A DNA stretch of 64,000 nucleotides from Neoalteromonas facilis (GTDB lineage: Bacteria > Pseudomonadota > Gammaproteobacteria > Enterobacterales > Alteromonadaceae): assembly GCF_002807665.1 (NCBI RefSeq), contig NZ_PEAY01000003.1, forward strand, positions 623,815 to 687,814, read 5' to 3'. The notes beneath the pieces were generated by a model. The model was not told the origin of the DNA. It made no database searches and was given only the letters and a program-made list of their open reading frames with translations. Position numbers and translations under genes: made by a program. This document shows, piece after piece, positions 1 through 11,107 of the stretch (within the stretch, counting starts at the first letter, position 1; each line of letters starts with the position of its first letter).

Positions 1-2
1 CC

Positions 3-953
3 AACAAGTTGGGGGCGGATATTCTGCGCCTTTGGGTGGCATCAACAGATTATCGCAGTGAAATCGCTGTGTCAGATGAGATCTTGAAGCGTTCAGCTGA
101 TGCCTATCGTCGTATCCGTAACACAGCACGTTTCTTGTTAGCGAACTTAAACGGATTCGATCCGGTTAAAGATAAAGTAGCCGTGGCGGATATGGTGGCC
201 CTTGATCAATGGGCTGTTCAACGCGCCGTTGATGTACAGAAGAACATTGCTGATGCTTATTCAAGATATGACTTGTTAGAAGTTACGCAAGCTCTGATGC
301 AGTTTTGTTCAATTGAGATGGGCAGTTTCTATCTTGATATTATCAAAGACCGTCAATACACCGCGAAAGGTGATGGTCATGCAAGACGTTCATGTCAAAC
401 CGCTTTATATCACATCGCCGAAGCACTGGTGCGATGGATGGCTCCAGTCATGAGTTTTACCGCGCAGGAAGTGTGGGAGGCAATGCCAGGTGAGCGCAAT
501 GAATTTGTATTCACAGAGACTTGGTATGAAGGTTTTGAATCGGTTGATATGCAATTTGACAATGCCTTCTGGCAATCCATTATGAAGGTTAAAACGGCAG
601 TTAACCGATGTTTGGAAGGTGCTCGTAAAGACGGCAAGCTTGGCGGTTCATTAGAAGCGAACGTCACACTTTATGCGAGCAAAGAGCTCTCCGAGCAACT
701 TGCAAAGCTGGGTGATGAATTGCGTTTTGTATTGATTTGCTCTAAAGCCGATGTGATAGAAGGCAGCTCCGAAGATGCTATTGAAACCGATGTGCCAGGC
801 CTTCAAGTAGCGGTTAATAAAACGCAAGACACTAAATGTGTACGTTGCTGGCATTATACCGATGATGTTGGTCAAGATGCTGAGCATCCAGAATTGTGTG
901 GGCGTTGTGTCAGCAATGTCGCGGGCGACGGTGAGGAACGTCAGTATGCCTAA
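3..953 (+). CDS. ileS: Isoleucyl-tRNA synthetase, C-terminal part (5' end outside window)
   Basis: This is the 3' end of a class I aminoacyl-tRNA synthetase that charges tRNA-Ile in the cytoplasm. The reading frame is already open at the window edge, so the catalytic core (HIGH and KMSKS motifs, editing domain) lies upstream and only about 316 residues are visible. The visible part begins with the conserved [14 protein letters not shown] block just after the Rossmann fold. It continues through the helical anticodon-binding domain and ends in the IleRS zinc-finger tail (CVRCW near residue 280, then CGRC about 20 residues later). The last 8 bases overlap lspA. The order ileS-lspA-fkpB-ispH is the classic gammaproteobacterial operon, which supports the assignment. 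Confidence 0.97.
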   Translation, partial: NKLGADILRLWVASTDYRSEIAVSDEILKRSADAYRRIRNTARFLLANLNGFDPVKDKVAVADMVALDQWAVQRAVDVQKNIADAYSRYDLLEVTQALMQFCSIEMGSFYLDIIKDRQYTAKGDGHARRSCQTALYHIAEALVRWMAPVMSFTAQEVWEAMPGERNEFVFTETWYEGFESVDMQFDNAFWQSIMKVKTAVNRCLEGARKDGKLGGSLEANVTLYASKELSEQLAKLGDELRFVLICSKADVIEGSSEDAIETDVPGLQVAVNKTQDTKCVRCWHYTDDVGQDAEHPELCGRCVSNVAGDGEERQYA

Positions 954-1452
954 TGTATTGAGAAATACCGGCTTACGCTTTCTCTGGATCAGTATCGTTG
1001 TTTTCATTGTTGACCAGTGGACTAAAGTTACAGTTGTTGAGCAAATGGACTTATATCAATCGATCGAAGTGATGCCCTTTTTCAATTTGACCTACGTACA
1101 CAATTACGGGGCCGCATTCAGTTTTTTGCATGATGCAGGCGGTTGGCAACGCTGGTTCTTTACCGCAATCGCAATAGGCATCAGTGCGCTGTTAATCTAC
1201 TGGTTGAAACAGGTACCCAAGACACAACTAAGACTTCCCATCGCATTTACCTTCATTTTGGGGGGCGCGATAGGGAATGTGTATGATCGTTTAGTGCATG
1301 GCTACGTAATAGATTTTCTCGACTTTTATTATCAACAGTGGCACTGGCCTGCGTTCAATATTGCCGATAGCGCTATTTTCATCGGCGCCGCTTTATTGAT
1401 TTTGGACATGCTATTGAGCAAAGACAATCAGGAGTCTGAAGCGACACCATGA
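946..1452 (+). CDS. lspA: Lipoprotein signal peptidase (signal peptidase II)
   Basis: An inner-membrane aspartyl protease that removes signal peptides from diacylglyceryl-modified prolipoproteins. The 168 residues match the family length and hold about four hydrophobic segments. The two catalytic aspartates sit in the family motifs: GNVYDRL in the middle and FNIADSAIF near the C-terminus. I chose the ATG at 946 because a GAGGA ribosome-binding site lies about 8 bases upstream and the protein then starts just before the first membrane helix; the frame stays open further upstream, inside ileS. It overlaps ileS by 8 bases and fkpB by an ATGA junction, so translation is probably coupled along the operon. 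Confidence 0.96.
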   Translation: MPNVLRNTGLRFLWISIVVFIVDQWTKVTVVEQMDLYQSIEVMPFFNLTYVHNYGAAFSFLHDAGGWQRWFFTAIAIGISALLIYWLKQVPKTQLRLPIAFTFILGGAIGNVYDRLVHGYVIDFLDFYYQQWHWPAFNIADSAIFIGAALLILDMLLSKDNQESEATP

Positions 1453-1910
1453 GCGAAGATACCATCAGAGAAAACAGCGAAGTGCTAATGCACTTCGACC
1501 TCAAGTTAGAAGACGGTTCGGCGGCAGATAGCACGCGAGTCAACAATAAACCAGCCAAATTGGTGATGGGGGATGGCAGTTTAACCGCTAACTTTGAAGC
1601 ATGTTTAATCGGCCTGAAAGAAGGTGACCGTAAGTCATTTACGCTTGCTCCAACGGACGCATTCGGCATGCCGAATCCGGATAATATTTATCACCTTGAA
1701 CGCAGTCGTTTTCAATTGGAAGAGGGCGTACAAGAGGGTATGATTGTGGGGTTTGCGCAGCCAGATGGTAGCGAGTTACCCGGCATCATCAGAAGTGTAG
1801 CAGGAGACTCTGTAACCGTTGACTTTAATCATCCATTGGCTGGTCAAACCGTTATCTTTGATGTCGAAATTTTAGCGGTCAGGAATCCTGAACCAACCTC
1901 ATTGCACTAG
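1449..1910 (+). CDS. fkpB: FKBP-type peptidyl-prolyl cis-trans isomerase, SlpA/FkpB type
   Basis: A small cytoplasmic FKBP of 153 residues that speeds proline isomerisation and may act as a chaperone. The FKBP core is visible: the [16 protein letters not shown] start, the [16 protein letters not shown] segment and the C-terminal [17 protein letters not shown] strand typical of SlyD/FkpB proteins. It lacks the histidine-rich metal tail of SlyD, which separates it from the slyD gene at 11.7 kb. The start codon overlaps the lspA stop by 4 bases, and ispH follows after 17 bases. Its place between lspA and ispH is conserved in gammaproteobacteria. Confidence 0.93.
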   Translation: MSEDTIRENSEVLMHFDLKLEDGSAADSTRVNNKPAKLVMGDGSLTANFEACLIGLKEGDRKSFTLAPTDAFGMPNPDNIYHLERSRFQLEEGVQEGMIVGFAQPDGSELPGIIRSVAGDSVTVDFNHPLAGQTVIFDVEILAVRNPEPTSLH

Positions 1911-1927
1911 ACATTACGGGGCATTAT

Positions 1928-2872
1928 ATGCAAATTCATCTCGCTAACCCTCGCGGCTTCTGTGCCGGCGTCGACCGTGCTATCACTATCGTTGAACGGG
2001 CGTTAGAGCTTTTTCAACCACCTATTTATGTGCGTCATGAAGTCGTTCACAACCGTTTCGTGGTAGATGGCTTAAAAGCACGTGGGGCTATTTTCGTAGA
2101 CGAAGTGGCTGAAGTGCCTGATGACAGTATCGTAATTTTCAGTGCTCATGGTGTATCACAAAAAGTCAGACAAGAAGCTGATGAGCGCGGCCTAAAAGTA
2201 TTCGATGCCACATGTCCATTGGTGACGAAAGTGCATATGGAAGTCACCCGTGCCAGTAAGCGAGGCACAGAATGTATTCTTATTGGTCACGCAGGGCATC
2301 CAGAAGTAGAAGGAACAATGGGGCAGTATCACAACCCACAGGGTGGTATTTATCTGGTTGAATCTATTGAGGATGTTGCTAAGTTAACTGTTAAAGATAC
2401 AGCTAATTTATATTATTGCAGTCAAACAACTCTGTCTGTTGATGATACAGCTGAGGTCATTGATGCACTGCGCGAGCGTTTTCCGATGATAGAAGGGCCG
2501 CGTAAAGATGATATTTGCTATGCTACGCAAAATAGACAAGACGCTGTTCGTGAACTTGCTGCCGAGTGTGATGTCGTATTGGTTGTAGGGGCTCAAAATA
2601 GCTCTAATTCAAACCGATTACGTGAATTGGCCGAAAAAATAGGTTCCAAAGCGTATCTAATTGACGGTGCCTCGTGCATCAAAGTTGACTGGCTCGACGG
2701 AGTTGAGCATATTGGTGTGACAGCGGGTGCCTCTGCGCCTGAAGTGTTAGTACAAGACGTAATTGAACGATTAAAAACGTTGGGAGCGACATCAGCGACG
2801 GAACGTCAAGGAAGGGAAGAAAACGTGGAATTTGCAGTCCCTAAGGAACTAAGAGTTAAGCAAATCAGTTAG
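1928..2872 (+). CDS. ispH: 4-hydroxy-3-methylbut-2-enyl diphosphate reductase
   Basis: The last enzyme of the non-mevalonate isoprenoid pathway, converting HMBPP to IPP and DMAPP with a [4Fe-4S] cluster. The 314 residues match the family length. The three cluster cysteines are visible in [12 protein letters not shown] (C12), [12 protein letters not shown] and [12 protein letters not shown]. The substrate-binding [14 protein letters not shown] block carries the catalytic glutamate. A GGGG-rich ribosome site lies just before the ATG. It is the last gene of the ileS-lspA-fkpB-ispH run. Two further genes of the same pathway, dxs and ispA, occur at 45.6-48.4 kb. Confidence 0.97.
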   Translation: MQIHLANPRGFCAGVDRAITIVERALELFQPPIYVRHEVVHNRFVVDGLKARGAIFVDEVAEVPDDSIVIFSAHGVSQKVRQEADERGLKVFDATCPLVTKVHMEVTRASKRGTECILIGHAGHPEVEGTMGQYHNPQGGIYLVESIEDVAKLTVKDTANLYYCSQTTLSVDDTAEVIDALRERFPMIEGPRKDDICYATQNRQDAVRELAAECDVVLVVGAQNSSNSNRLRELAEKIGSKAYLIDGASCIKVDWLDGVEHIGVTAGASAPEVLVQDVIERLKTLGATSATERQGREENVEFAVPKELRVKQIS

Positions 2873-2881
2873 TTAGTATTG

Positions 2882-2910
2882 CCTGTACTGATGAGTTGAA
2901 TCGGTACAGG
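2882..2910 (+). terminator. Hairpin after ispH, probable operon terminator
   Basis: An inverted repeat of 11 bp (CCTGTACTGAT / ATCGGTACAGG, with one G-U type pair in RNA) around a 7-base loop starts 9 bases after the ispH stop. The downstream T-tract is weak (TTTT about 9 bases later), so efficiency is uncertain. It separates the ispH operon from the pilin cluster. Confidence 0.5.
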
Positions 2911-3040
2911 TACTCTAGTTTTATACCTTTTGATTCCTCACTATAACCATCCATTGACACATTTACGCTATTGTCTGTCATGGCAACAAAGGCAATAGTG
3001 TTCGCTTAGTGCTCGTTTAAGTGAACTCAAGGATGACATT

Positions 3041-3691
3041 ATGGTGTTATATGCAGGTTTAAAAAGAAAAGACGTAAGGCCAGTAGGCGCTTCAGAAAGA
3101 GGCGTGGGCATGGTTGAAGTCCTAATTACCTTATTCATCCTTTCTGTAGGTTTACTCGGTGTTGCCTCTTTGCAATTTATTGGGTCGTTTGCCAATGCCG
3201 ACGCGCTCAGTCGCACTCAGGCTGTGCTCGTTGCTCAGCAAATGAGCGAGCGTCTACGCGCCAGTGCTGTTTCGTCTACAGAGGGTGATGGTCTCATTGT
3301 CAATAACGCTTACTTTGACACGACGCTGTACAACTTCGAAAATTTAAGCTGTGGTACTTCAGGCAATCCTTATCAGTGCCATTGTCTTGCGCATCCCGCC
3401 GCGATACCTGATTGCCGACAGAATCCCTGTACGGCGGCTGAAGTCGCCAGTTTCGATGCCTATGAAATGTCATGCGCAGCTGTTAATTCAAATCCATTAA
3501 TCGAACTCGAACTCAGTTGTAATGACAATAATCTTGCAGACGCAGATGCCTGTAGTGTTGGTTCTCGCCACAGGGTCATCTTGGCTTGGCCTGTAGAAAG
3601 CTGGCAAGCCAATGACAGGGAGCTTAATCCCGATTGTTTGATTGGCCGCACTGGCGATCACGATTGTGTGATTGTAGAGGTGGTGCTATGA
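3041..3691 (+). CDS. pilV: Type IV pilus minor pilin PilV
   Basis: A prepilin-like protein of 216 residues, thought to be part of the minor-pilin tip complex that primes type IV pilus assembly. A basic leader of about 23 residues ends in RGVG, followed by the prepilin peptidase site G/MVEVLITLFILSVGLLG: cleavage after Gly, Glu at +3 in this spelling, then a hydrophobic helix. The C-terminal half is cysteine-rich (about ten Cys), so periplasmic disulfides are likely. The ATG at 3041 has AAGGA about 8 bases upstream. The stop overlaps the pilW ATG (ATGA). PilV rather than FimT is assigned from the order pilV-W-X-Y1-E. Confidence 0.88.
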   Translation: MVLYAGLKRKDVRPVGASERGVGMVEVLITLFILSVGLLGVASLQFIGSFANADALSRTQAVLVAQQMSERLRASAVSSTEGDGLIVNNAYFDTTLYNFENLSCGTSGNPYQCHCLAHPAAIPDCRQNPCTAAEVASFDAYEMSCAAVNSNPLIELELSCNDNNLADADACSVGSRHRVILAWPVESWQANDRELNPDCLIGRTGDHDCVIVEVVL

Positions 3692-4545
3692 AACGTCAGC
3701 AGGGTTTTACCCTTATCGAGATAATGATTTCGTTAACTCTGGGGTTAATCATTTCCGGCGCCATCATTCAAGTGATGGTGAGTAATTCAGTGACTGATAA
3801 ACTTAACCGTGCGATAGCATCAGCCCAAGAGAGTGGCCGGTTTATTGTTAATCGCCTTCGCACTGACGTCATCATGGCGGGACGCTACGATCCTTTGTCA
3901 GGTCAATTGGACAGAACAGTAGACGTCGTTACTGAAGCTGCATTTGTGCAAAACCACCCAATTCCTGTTCCTGGTGATTTCCCCGCGCGTCCTGCGCTAG
4001 GTGCTCTTGAAGGCGCTGCGGGCAGCAATGACACTTTGGTAGTAAGCCTACAAAGTGACAGGGATTGCAGAGGATATACGCTTGGTTACAACAATGGTGC
4101 AGAGTTTCATGTGGTGAATGAGTATTTTATGGATGGCACTGAATTAAAGTGCAGAGGATTTGATGGGCGGTACTTGAGGGGACTAAAAGCCGCAGCAGGA
4201 CACAATGGACACAATGCATTCACCTTGCTAGATGACGTACAAAGTTTTCAGGTCTTGTATGGAATTGCAGATGCAGATCTAGCAGGTGATACGTCAGCGC
4301 GACCTGTGCAATTTATTCCCGCAGATGAACTCCCAGCAGCACTTGCGAATGATGGGCAGGTTGTAGCCGTCCGCATAGCGGTACTTGTGCAAGGTGATGG
4401 TGAAGTTAACTTAAGTGATTCTCCTTCATTTGTGTTGCTCGGCGGTGACCCTATTACACCTGGAACCGACAATATCTATAAACCATTTGAAATCACTATT
4501 GCCCTTCGCAATATGAAAAATTTTGTTCGGAGTATTGGCGTATGA
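3688..4545 (+). CDS. pilW: Type IV pilus minor pilin PilW
   Basis: A 285-residue prepilin-like protein. The N-terminus is a short basic leader ending QQG, then FTLIEIMISLTLGLIISG, a textbook type IV N-methylation and cleavage motif with Glu at +5. The long C-terminal domain is typical of PilW, the largest minor pilin, which acts with PilV, PilX and PilY1 at the pilus tip. I start it at 3688, not at the upstream in-frame ATG at 3634, because only this start gives a normal leader and because it overlaps the pilV stop by 4 bases. The 3' end overlaps pilX by 4 bases. Confidence 0.9.
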   Translation: MKRQQGFTLIEIMISLTLGLIISGAIIQVMVSNSVTDKLNRAIASAQESGRFIVNRLRTDVIMAGRYDPLSGQLDRTVDVVTEAAFVQNHPIPVPGDFPARPALGALEGAAGSNDTLVVSLQSDRDCRGYTLGYNNGAEFHVVNEYFMDGTELKCRGFDGRYLRGLKAAAGHNGHNAFTLLDDVQSFQVLYGIADADLAGDTSARPVQFIPADELPAALANDGQVVAVRIAVLVQGDGEVNLSDSPSFVLLGGDPITPGTDNIYKPFEITIALRNMKNFVRSIGV

Positions 4546-5105
4546 GACAACAAGGCTTAGTACTCGTATTTGCACTGCTTATTTTGCTTTCGCTGACTAT
4601 TTTGGGAGTAGCGTCTGTTTCAAGCAGCTTGATGCAAAGTAAAATGGCGACCTCGATGGAAACCTCTTCGCTAGCATTCGATGCAGCGGAAGCCGCTATT
4701 GCCGGGGTCGTATTTGAATCAGAAGATGAAATTCTACTAACAGACCCGAATTTGACTGATCCACTCTCGGATGCTCGTCAGGGCAACATTTTTGATCCTA
4801 CCGTCCAGACGATGAGTTGCTATGAAAACGCCACATGGACCAATCGCACTGTGACTCAAGCGGGTTTGATTACGGGTAATAATCATAACGCTGCTGGATT
4901 ATTTGATAGTCGCCCAGCCATCAATAGTTGGTCGCGTACTGCGTTTGTGCGCGAGCAAGCTTGTCGAGGTTCTAGCAACGTCATTGGTGGCAGCAATATC
5001 AATTGTCATGTTTTTATCGTGCGCGGTTGCGGGCAGGTGGCTGGAAAACCCTATGCGGTAGCCAACAGCATGTCTGCATCAGTATTTGCGCCAGCCTCGC
5101 AATAG
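4542..5105 (+). CDS. pilX: Type IV pilus minor pilin PilX
   Basis: A 187-residue minor pilin. After MRQQG there is a hydrophobic stretch (LVLVFALLILLSLTILGVAS), then the segment with SSLAFDAAEAAIAGV that marks PilX-type proteins. Position +5 is Phe rather than Glu; PilX family members often depart from the standard pilin motif here, so this is not taken as damage. It is translationally coupled to pilW by an ATGA overlap and is followed after 15 bases by pilY1. It probably bridges PilY1 to the other minor pilins. Confidence 0.85.
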   Translation: MRQQGLVLVFALLILLSLTILGVASVSSSLMQSKMATSMETSSLAFDAAEAAIAGVVFESEDEILLTDPNLTDPLSDARQGNIFDPTVQTMSCYENATWTNRTVTQAGLITGNNHNAAGLFDSRPAINSWSRTAFVREQACRGSSNVIGGSNINCHVFIVRGCGQVAGKPYAVANSMSASVFAPASQ

Positions 5106-5120
5106 TGGGGAGGAGACCCT

Positions 5121-8100
5121 ATGAACATTTACAAAGGCCGTAACGTTTTTCTTTTTTTCGTTAGTGCTATTTTGAGCATTATGATCAACGCCACTGCAAT
5201 GGCTGACGATTTAGATATCTATCTCGGTTCTGGCGGCAGTGCGGTAACCTATAACCCTAATGTGTTATTTATTATGGATACCTCCGGCAGTATGACGGGG
5301 ATGGACGGTACGTCTGAGTCACGTATGTTGCGTGTGCAGAATGCCTTGAAGGATGCGTTAGGTTCTGCAACCAATATCAATGCTGGTCTCATGCGATTTT
5401 CTGATCTCGGCGGACCAATATTGTACCCCATTCGAGATATCGATGAAGCGGTTCAACCCGAAATCATTACGTCAACGAACGCGGGTGAGAATGATGCATA
5501 TGAAGTCAATGGGTCAGTCACGCTTGGCAACAATCAATTGGTGTTAACGCAAGGTACTAATACGGTTACCACGGGGCTACGATACACGCAGTTGAACATT
5601 CCGCGTGGCGCTACTATTACGAACGCTTTTTTACGCCTGACGTCCGCACAATTAAACAGTGCGGCATCGACTATTACCATTCGCGGTGAGAAAAGTGGTA
5701 ATGCGACAGAATTCACTACTACCAATAACGATATTTCAAGTCGACCGGTCACAAGCGATGCTGTGGTGTGGAGTACGGATAATGAATTTCCTGCTTCTGG
5801 AGAAATAGTCAATTCACCCAGTTTGGTCAATGTGATCCAAGAGGTCGTCGATCAGAGTAGCTGGTGCGGTGGTAGTGCATTAAACCTTATCATTGAGGGA
5901 ACCAGTTCCGACGCATCAAGTGCGCGCAAAGCGTTGGCCATTGAAGAAGGTACGGGGCGCTCGCCACAGCTGGTAGTCGTCTATGATGATACGACCGCTA
6001 CAGGGTGTGTAACAGGTCAATTGGCCTATCAAGTCAGTTCCAATCGAAATAATGCAGAGGAAAGACCTGACGGTTACCAATCGACAGGTAGTGAACTGAC
6101 TTTTGACAGTGGCAACAATGCCTACATTGCAGCACGGTTTCGAAATGTTAATTTGCCTCAGGGCGCAACCATTTCAGAGGCCTATATAGAATTTACTGCC
6201 TATCAAACGGATACCGGCAATGGTGCTTCAATGACTATTGCGGCAGCTGATGAAGATGACCCTAAAGGGTTCAACAACTATAAGCGTTACACACTGCGCG
6301 ACAAGTCAAAAACAGCCAGTGTAACCTGGTCGAATATTCCGTCGTTTTATAAAAATTCAGTGTACAAAACGCCGTCGTTGGTGCCTATCGTACAACAAAT
6401 CGTAAATCGTACTGGATGGCAGGCGAACAACGACATGATGTTTATTTTCTCTAATTTCACCGGTGACCGAGGCGCCTATTCATATAAAGGCAAGCCATCA
6501 GGCTCCCCCGTGTTAGTGATCAAATATCAAGGAAATGCTATTCCCGGCACGACAAGTACGGTGCGTCAGCACTTGATCAGCCAAGTCGATGATTTGAGTG
6601 CCAGTGGGTTCACGCCTATTGTAGATACACTTTATGAAGCAACACAGTATTACGGTGGCCGTGATGTCTATTATGGTTTGCGCAGGGGAGATGGCTCGGT
6701 CAGTAGTACAGTGCGCAGAAATACGCGTGTTAGTCATAGAGCCTCTTATATTGGTTCAGATGCGGTAAAACCGAGCGGTTGTACAGCGGACAATCTGAGC
6801 AGCTCAAACTGTATCAATGAATATATACCCACGGGAGCTGAGTATATTTCACCTATCGTAGATTTACAGTGCCAGACTAATAATCATATTGTCTTGTTGT
6901 CTGATGGTGAGGCAAACAACAATCATAGCGTAGATGAAATAGAGGCGTTGTTGGGGCAGTCGTGCACCGGCTCTGGCGGTGAGAAGTGTGGGGTAGACTT
7001 AGTCAGTAACTTAAGTAAAGCCAACCAATCAAAAATTGACGCTCGCATTATTACGCACACAATAGGCTTTGCGGCAAATAGCACGGCGAACAACTTTCTC
7101 AATAAACTCGCATTGCAAAGCGGTGGTGGATTCTATACTGCCAATAATAGCGCCGATTTAGTAGAAGCATTCCAAACAATCTTGCGCTCCGTTAAAGATG
7201 TCAACGCGACCTTTGTATCTCCAGGTGTAGCGGTGAACCAGCTGAATCGTCTAACCCATAGAGATGAACTGTATTTCGCATTATTTAAGCCCTCTGAGGG
7301 AACCCTTTGGCCGGGTAACCTGAAGAAGTATAAGATTGACGGTGACAAAGTGTTGGATAAAAACAGCCTTGATGCCGTGGATACTGTAACCGGTTTCTTT
7401 GCTGAGAATAGTCACTCATTCTGGTCAACGTTGGCTGATGGAAATGATGTAAGGGATGGTGGTGCTGCTAGCAAAGTGTCACTCACGCGAAATATTTACA
7501 CCTTCTCAGGGCCTGGGAACATTGCCAGTAGCAGTAATGAGTTACATGAATCTAACACAGCCATTACAACGACGATGTTGGATGTTGATAGTGAACCAAA
7601 TCCACTGGTAGCAAGGGATACTGTACTGAAATGGGCTAGAGGCGTGGATGTTAGAGATGATGATGGTGATGGTTCGACTAGTGATGTGCGTTTGCAAATG
7701 GGGGATCCTATTCACAGTCAGCCTGTCATTGTTAACTATTCTACAACTGACAGTGCGATTTTTGTCGCAACCAATCATGGCTTTTTACATTCAATTGACG
7801 CCGCCACAGGTAGCGAAAATTTCGCTATTATTCCTCAAGACCTGTTAGCTAATTTGAATGAGCTATACCGAGACACCTCTACGTTCAACCACATATATGG
7901 GCTTGACGGTGATATGGTACTGCGAACCAAAGGAACAGACACATACTTGTATGTGGGTATGCGAAGAGGTGGCAACAATTATTATGTATTTGATGTAACC
8001 AGCAAGAGCTCGCCTAAGTTAGTCTTCCAAATTACTGGTGGTTCTCCAGGATTTGAGAAACTAGGCCAAACATGGTCAAGACCGACGATCACCAAGATGT

Positions 8101-9212
8101 CTATCGGCGGCTCTACCAAGAATGTCATGATTGTCGGTGGTGGGTATGATGATTCTCAGGATTCAAACAGCATCCGTACGACAGACTCGGTTGGGAATGC
8201 TGTATATATCATCGATGCTGACAATGGCCAGTTGTTGTGGACTATCAGTAATGCCGGCGCTGATCTAAATGTGCCTGAAATGCAATACAGCATACCTGCG
8301 CGGATTTCGACTATTGATCGTGACAATGACGGTTTAGCTGACCACATGTATGTGGTTGATATGGGCGGGCAATTGTTCCGGTTCGATATCTACAATGGGC
8401 AAGCGGGTGGCGATTTTATGCGCGGTGCTCGCCTTGCTGATTTCGCAGGCAGCGGTGCTGCTGATAATCGTCGCTTCTATTATGGACCGGATGTATCAGA
8501 GATTAGTTTAGGCGATGACCTATTCTATGCGGTCGCGTTTGGTAGCGGATTTAGGGCAGGTCCACTGGATACTCAAATTGATGATCGTTTTTACATGCTC
8601 AAAGATGATGGAGTGTTCACGCTCAATGCGAATGGTCGATATACGCTGCCCAAAACAGCTTACGTAGAGTCAGATTTGTATGATGCGACGGATCATTTAT
8701 TGACGGATGCAAATCAGACTACGCGTGATATTGCCAGTACGACTTTGGCGAGCAAGAAAGGTTGGCTGTTGAGATTAACTACGGATGGTGAGAAAGTTTT
8801 ATCCTCGCCGTTAATATTGGATTACAAGATATTCTTTACAACCTATGTTCCGGCAAGTTCAAGCGGTAGTAGCTGTGCACCGCCGACAGGTAATAGTCGC
8901 GCATATTTAGTCAATTTATTTAATGCCAACGCCGTTGATGATCTGAATCAAACGGGTGAGCTGGACAAAAATGACCGATATGCGCAATTAAAGCAGACAG
9001 GTATCGCGCCAGATACTAAGATCTTGATTGAGGATATTGTGCAACCTGTTGTTTGTTTGGGTACAGAGTGTGTTTCTGCTGTTATTAAAATAGACAATAA
9101 TGGCGTTGTTCAGCCGTGTAATTCAGATTTTGAATGTTTAGCCCGAAACATTTATGGTCGGTTTGAACGTGTGCAACGTGGAAGTTGGGAAACAGAAGTC
9201 GAGAGACAATAA
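5121..9212 (+). CDS. pilY1: Type IV pilus tip adhesin / assembly protein PilY1
   Basis: A 1363-residue exported protein with a signal peptide (about residues 1-28, ending ATAMA). A von Willebrand A fold starts with the metal-site motif DTSGS (53-57) and resumes near residue 480, including a VLLSDGEA strand near 590. Between these parts lie two tandem repeats (about 116-288 and 300-465), each beta-rich and ending in a PxLVVxY-type strand, resembling DNRLRE-like extracellular repeats. The C-terminal half (from about 690) is the PilY1 beta-propeller. Near residue 1066 it carries a calcium site of the DxDxDG type (DRDNDGLADH) followed by MGGQLFRFD. In relatives PilY1 primes pilus assembly, controls retraction and binds surfaces. 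The gene sits between pilX and pilE with a GGAG ribosome site. Confidence 0.93.
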   Translation: MNIYKGRNVFLFFVSAILSIMINATAMADDLDIYLGSGGSAVTYNPNVLFIMDTSGSMTGMDGTSESRMLRVQNALKDALGSATNINAGLMRFSDLGGPILYPIRDIDEAVQPEIITSTNAGENDAYEVNGSVTLGNNQLVLTQGTNTVTTGLRYTQLNIPRGATITNAFLRLTSAQLNSAASTITIRGEKSGNATEFTTTNNDISSRPVTSDAVVWSTDNEFPASGEIVNSPSLVNVIQEVVDQSSWCGGSALNLIIEGTSSDASSARKALAIEEGTGRSPQLVVVYDDTTATGCVTGQLAYQVSSNRNNAEERPDGYQSTGSELTFDSGNNAYIAARFRNVNLPQGATISEAYIEFTAYQTDTGNGASMTIAAADEDDPKGFNNYKRYTLRDKSKTASVTWSNIPSFYKNSVYKTPSLVPIVQQIVNRTGWQANNDMMFIFSNFTGDRGAYSYKGKPSGSPVLVIKYQGNAIPGTTSTVRQHLISQVDDLSASGFTPIVDTLYEATQYYGGRDVYYGLRRGDGSVSSTVRRNTRVSHRASYIGSDAVKPSGCTADNLSSSNCINEYIPTGAEYISPIVDLQCQTNNHIVLLSDGEANNNHSVDEIEALLGQSCTGSGGEKCGVDLVSNLSKANQSKIDARIITHTIGFAANSTANNFLNKLALQSGGGFYTANNSADLVEAFQTILRSVKDVNATFVSPGVAVNQLNRLTHRDELYFALFKPSEGTLWPGNLKKYKIDGDKVLDKNSLDAVDTVTGFFAENSHSFWSTLADGNDVRDGGAASKVSLTRNIYTFSGPGNIASSSNELHESNTAITTTMLDVDSEPNPLVARDTVLKWARGVDVRDDDGDGSTSDVRLQMGDPIHSQPVIVNYSTTDSAIFVATNHGFLHSIDAATGSENFAIIPQDLLANLNELYRDTSTFNHIYGLDGDMVLRTKGTDTYLYVGMRRGGNNYYVFDVTSKSSPKLVFQITGGSPGFEKLGQTWSRPTITKMSIGGSTKNVMIVGGGYDDSQDSNSIRTTDSVGNAVYIIDADNGQLLWTISNAGADLNVPEMQYSIPARISTIDRDNDGLADHMYVVDMGGQLFRFDIYNGQAGGDFMRGARLADFAGSGAADNRRFYYGPDVSEISLGDDLFYAVAFGSGFRAGPLDTQIDDRFYMLKDDGVFTLNANGRYTLPKTAYVESDLYDATDHLLTDANQTTRDIASTTLASKKGWLLRLTTDGEKVLSSPLILDYKIFFTTYVPASSSGSSCAPPTGNSRAYLVNLFNANAVDDLNQTGELDKNDRYAQLKQTGIAPDTKILIEDIVQPVVCLGTECVSAVIKIDNNGVVQPCNSDFECLARNIYGRFERVQRGSWETEVERQ

Positions 9213-9214
9213 AT

Positions 9215-9694
9215 ATGTACAGAATTAGGCAGAACAGAAAAACAACGGGTTTCACGCTAGTGGAATTGATGATAGTGGTTGCGATTGTGGGGATTATCAG
9301 CGCTATCGCTTATCCGGCATATCAGGGAATGATGGTCGGTAGCTACCGCAGTACCGCCCAGGCAGACCTCATGGCGTTAGCCGCTGCAATGGAACGACAC
9401 AAAGCGGCCAATTATACTTATGAGGGGGCTGCGACTGGTGGAAGTGATACAGGCGCTCCAGCGATCTTTCAAACGCATTCACCGGCGGCGGAACCTGCCG
9501 CTAATAAACGTTATGATCTTGTCATTGATACCGTTTCTGCCAATGGTGTCAGTTACCGTCTACGCGCAATACCTGTCTCGGGAGGCGCGCAAGCAACAGA
9601 TGGATCCTTATACGTATTTAGTGATGGACGAAAAGCGTGGGACCAAGATAACAGTGGTAGCCTTTCAGCTAGCGAATACTGTTGGAGCTGCTAG
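9215..9694 (+). CDS. pilE: Type IV pilus minor pilin PilE
   Basis: A 159-residue prepilin with a basic leader ending TTG, then FTLVELMIVVAIVGIISAIAYPAYQ, the classic cleavage, methylation and assembly helix. The globular part ends in a CWSC tail that could form the pilin disulfide. The ATG at 9215 comes 3 bases after the pilY1 stop; a longer in-frame start at 9185 would give an overlong leader. Its place at the end of pilVWXY1 marks it as the PilE minor pilin rather than the main pilin PilA, although sequence alone cannot exclude a more abundant role. Confidence 0.9.
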   Translation: MYRIRQNRKTTGFTLVELMIVVAIVGIISAIAYPAYQGMMVGSYRSTAQADLMALAAAMERHKAANYTYEGAATGGSDTGAPAIFQTHSPAAEPAANKRYDLVIDTVSANGVSYRLRAIPVSGGAQATDGSLYVFSDGRKAWDQDNSGSLSASEYCWSC

Positions 9695-9714
9695 TTCTGG
9701 TACTTAGATAAAGT

Positions 9715-9755
9715 GGGATAATACGTCAATTTTTGTTGTTCAGACCTATTATCCC
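9715..9755. repeat. Inverted repeat between pilE and glnB
   Basis: A perfect 9-bp inverted repeat (GGGATAATA / TATTATCCC) is separated by 23 bases between the convergent ends of pilE and glnB. No T-tract follows on either strand, so a standard intrinsic terminator is not clear. It could form an mRNA 3' hairpin for either transcript. Confidence 0.4.
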
Positions 9756-9782
9756 GTCTCTCGAGCCTATTGACTGCGGTGA

Positions 9783-10974
<1,192 letters not shown>

Positions 10975-11107
10975 GGTTGAATAAGCATCCTATGTTGTAA
11001 ATTGTGTTTAACTGTATGGCATATGTACTTACGTGCACACAAATATACCGAATTGCGCCGCTAGCATTGTATACTTACTTTAGGATATTTTCAGTGGATG
11101 AATTTCT

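Noticed and set aside
2954..2981. TTGACA upstream of pilV as a sigma-70 promoter
   Set aside because: No acceptable -10 box lies 15-18 bases downstream (TGTCAT at best), so it is not listed as a feature.
9420..9707. Overlapping reading frame inside pilE as a second gene
   Set aside because: It lies almost wholly within pilE in another frame, has no ribosome site, and its peptide mirrors no known family.
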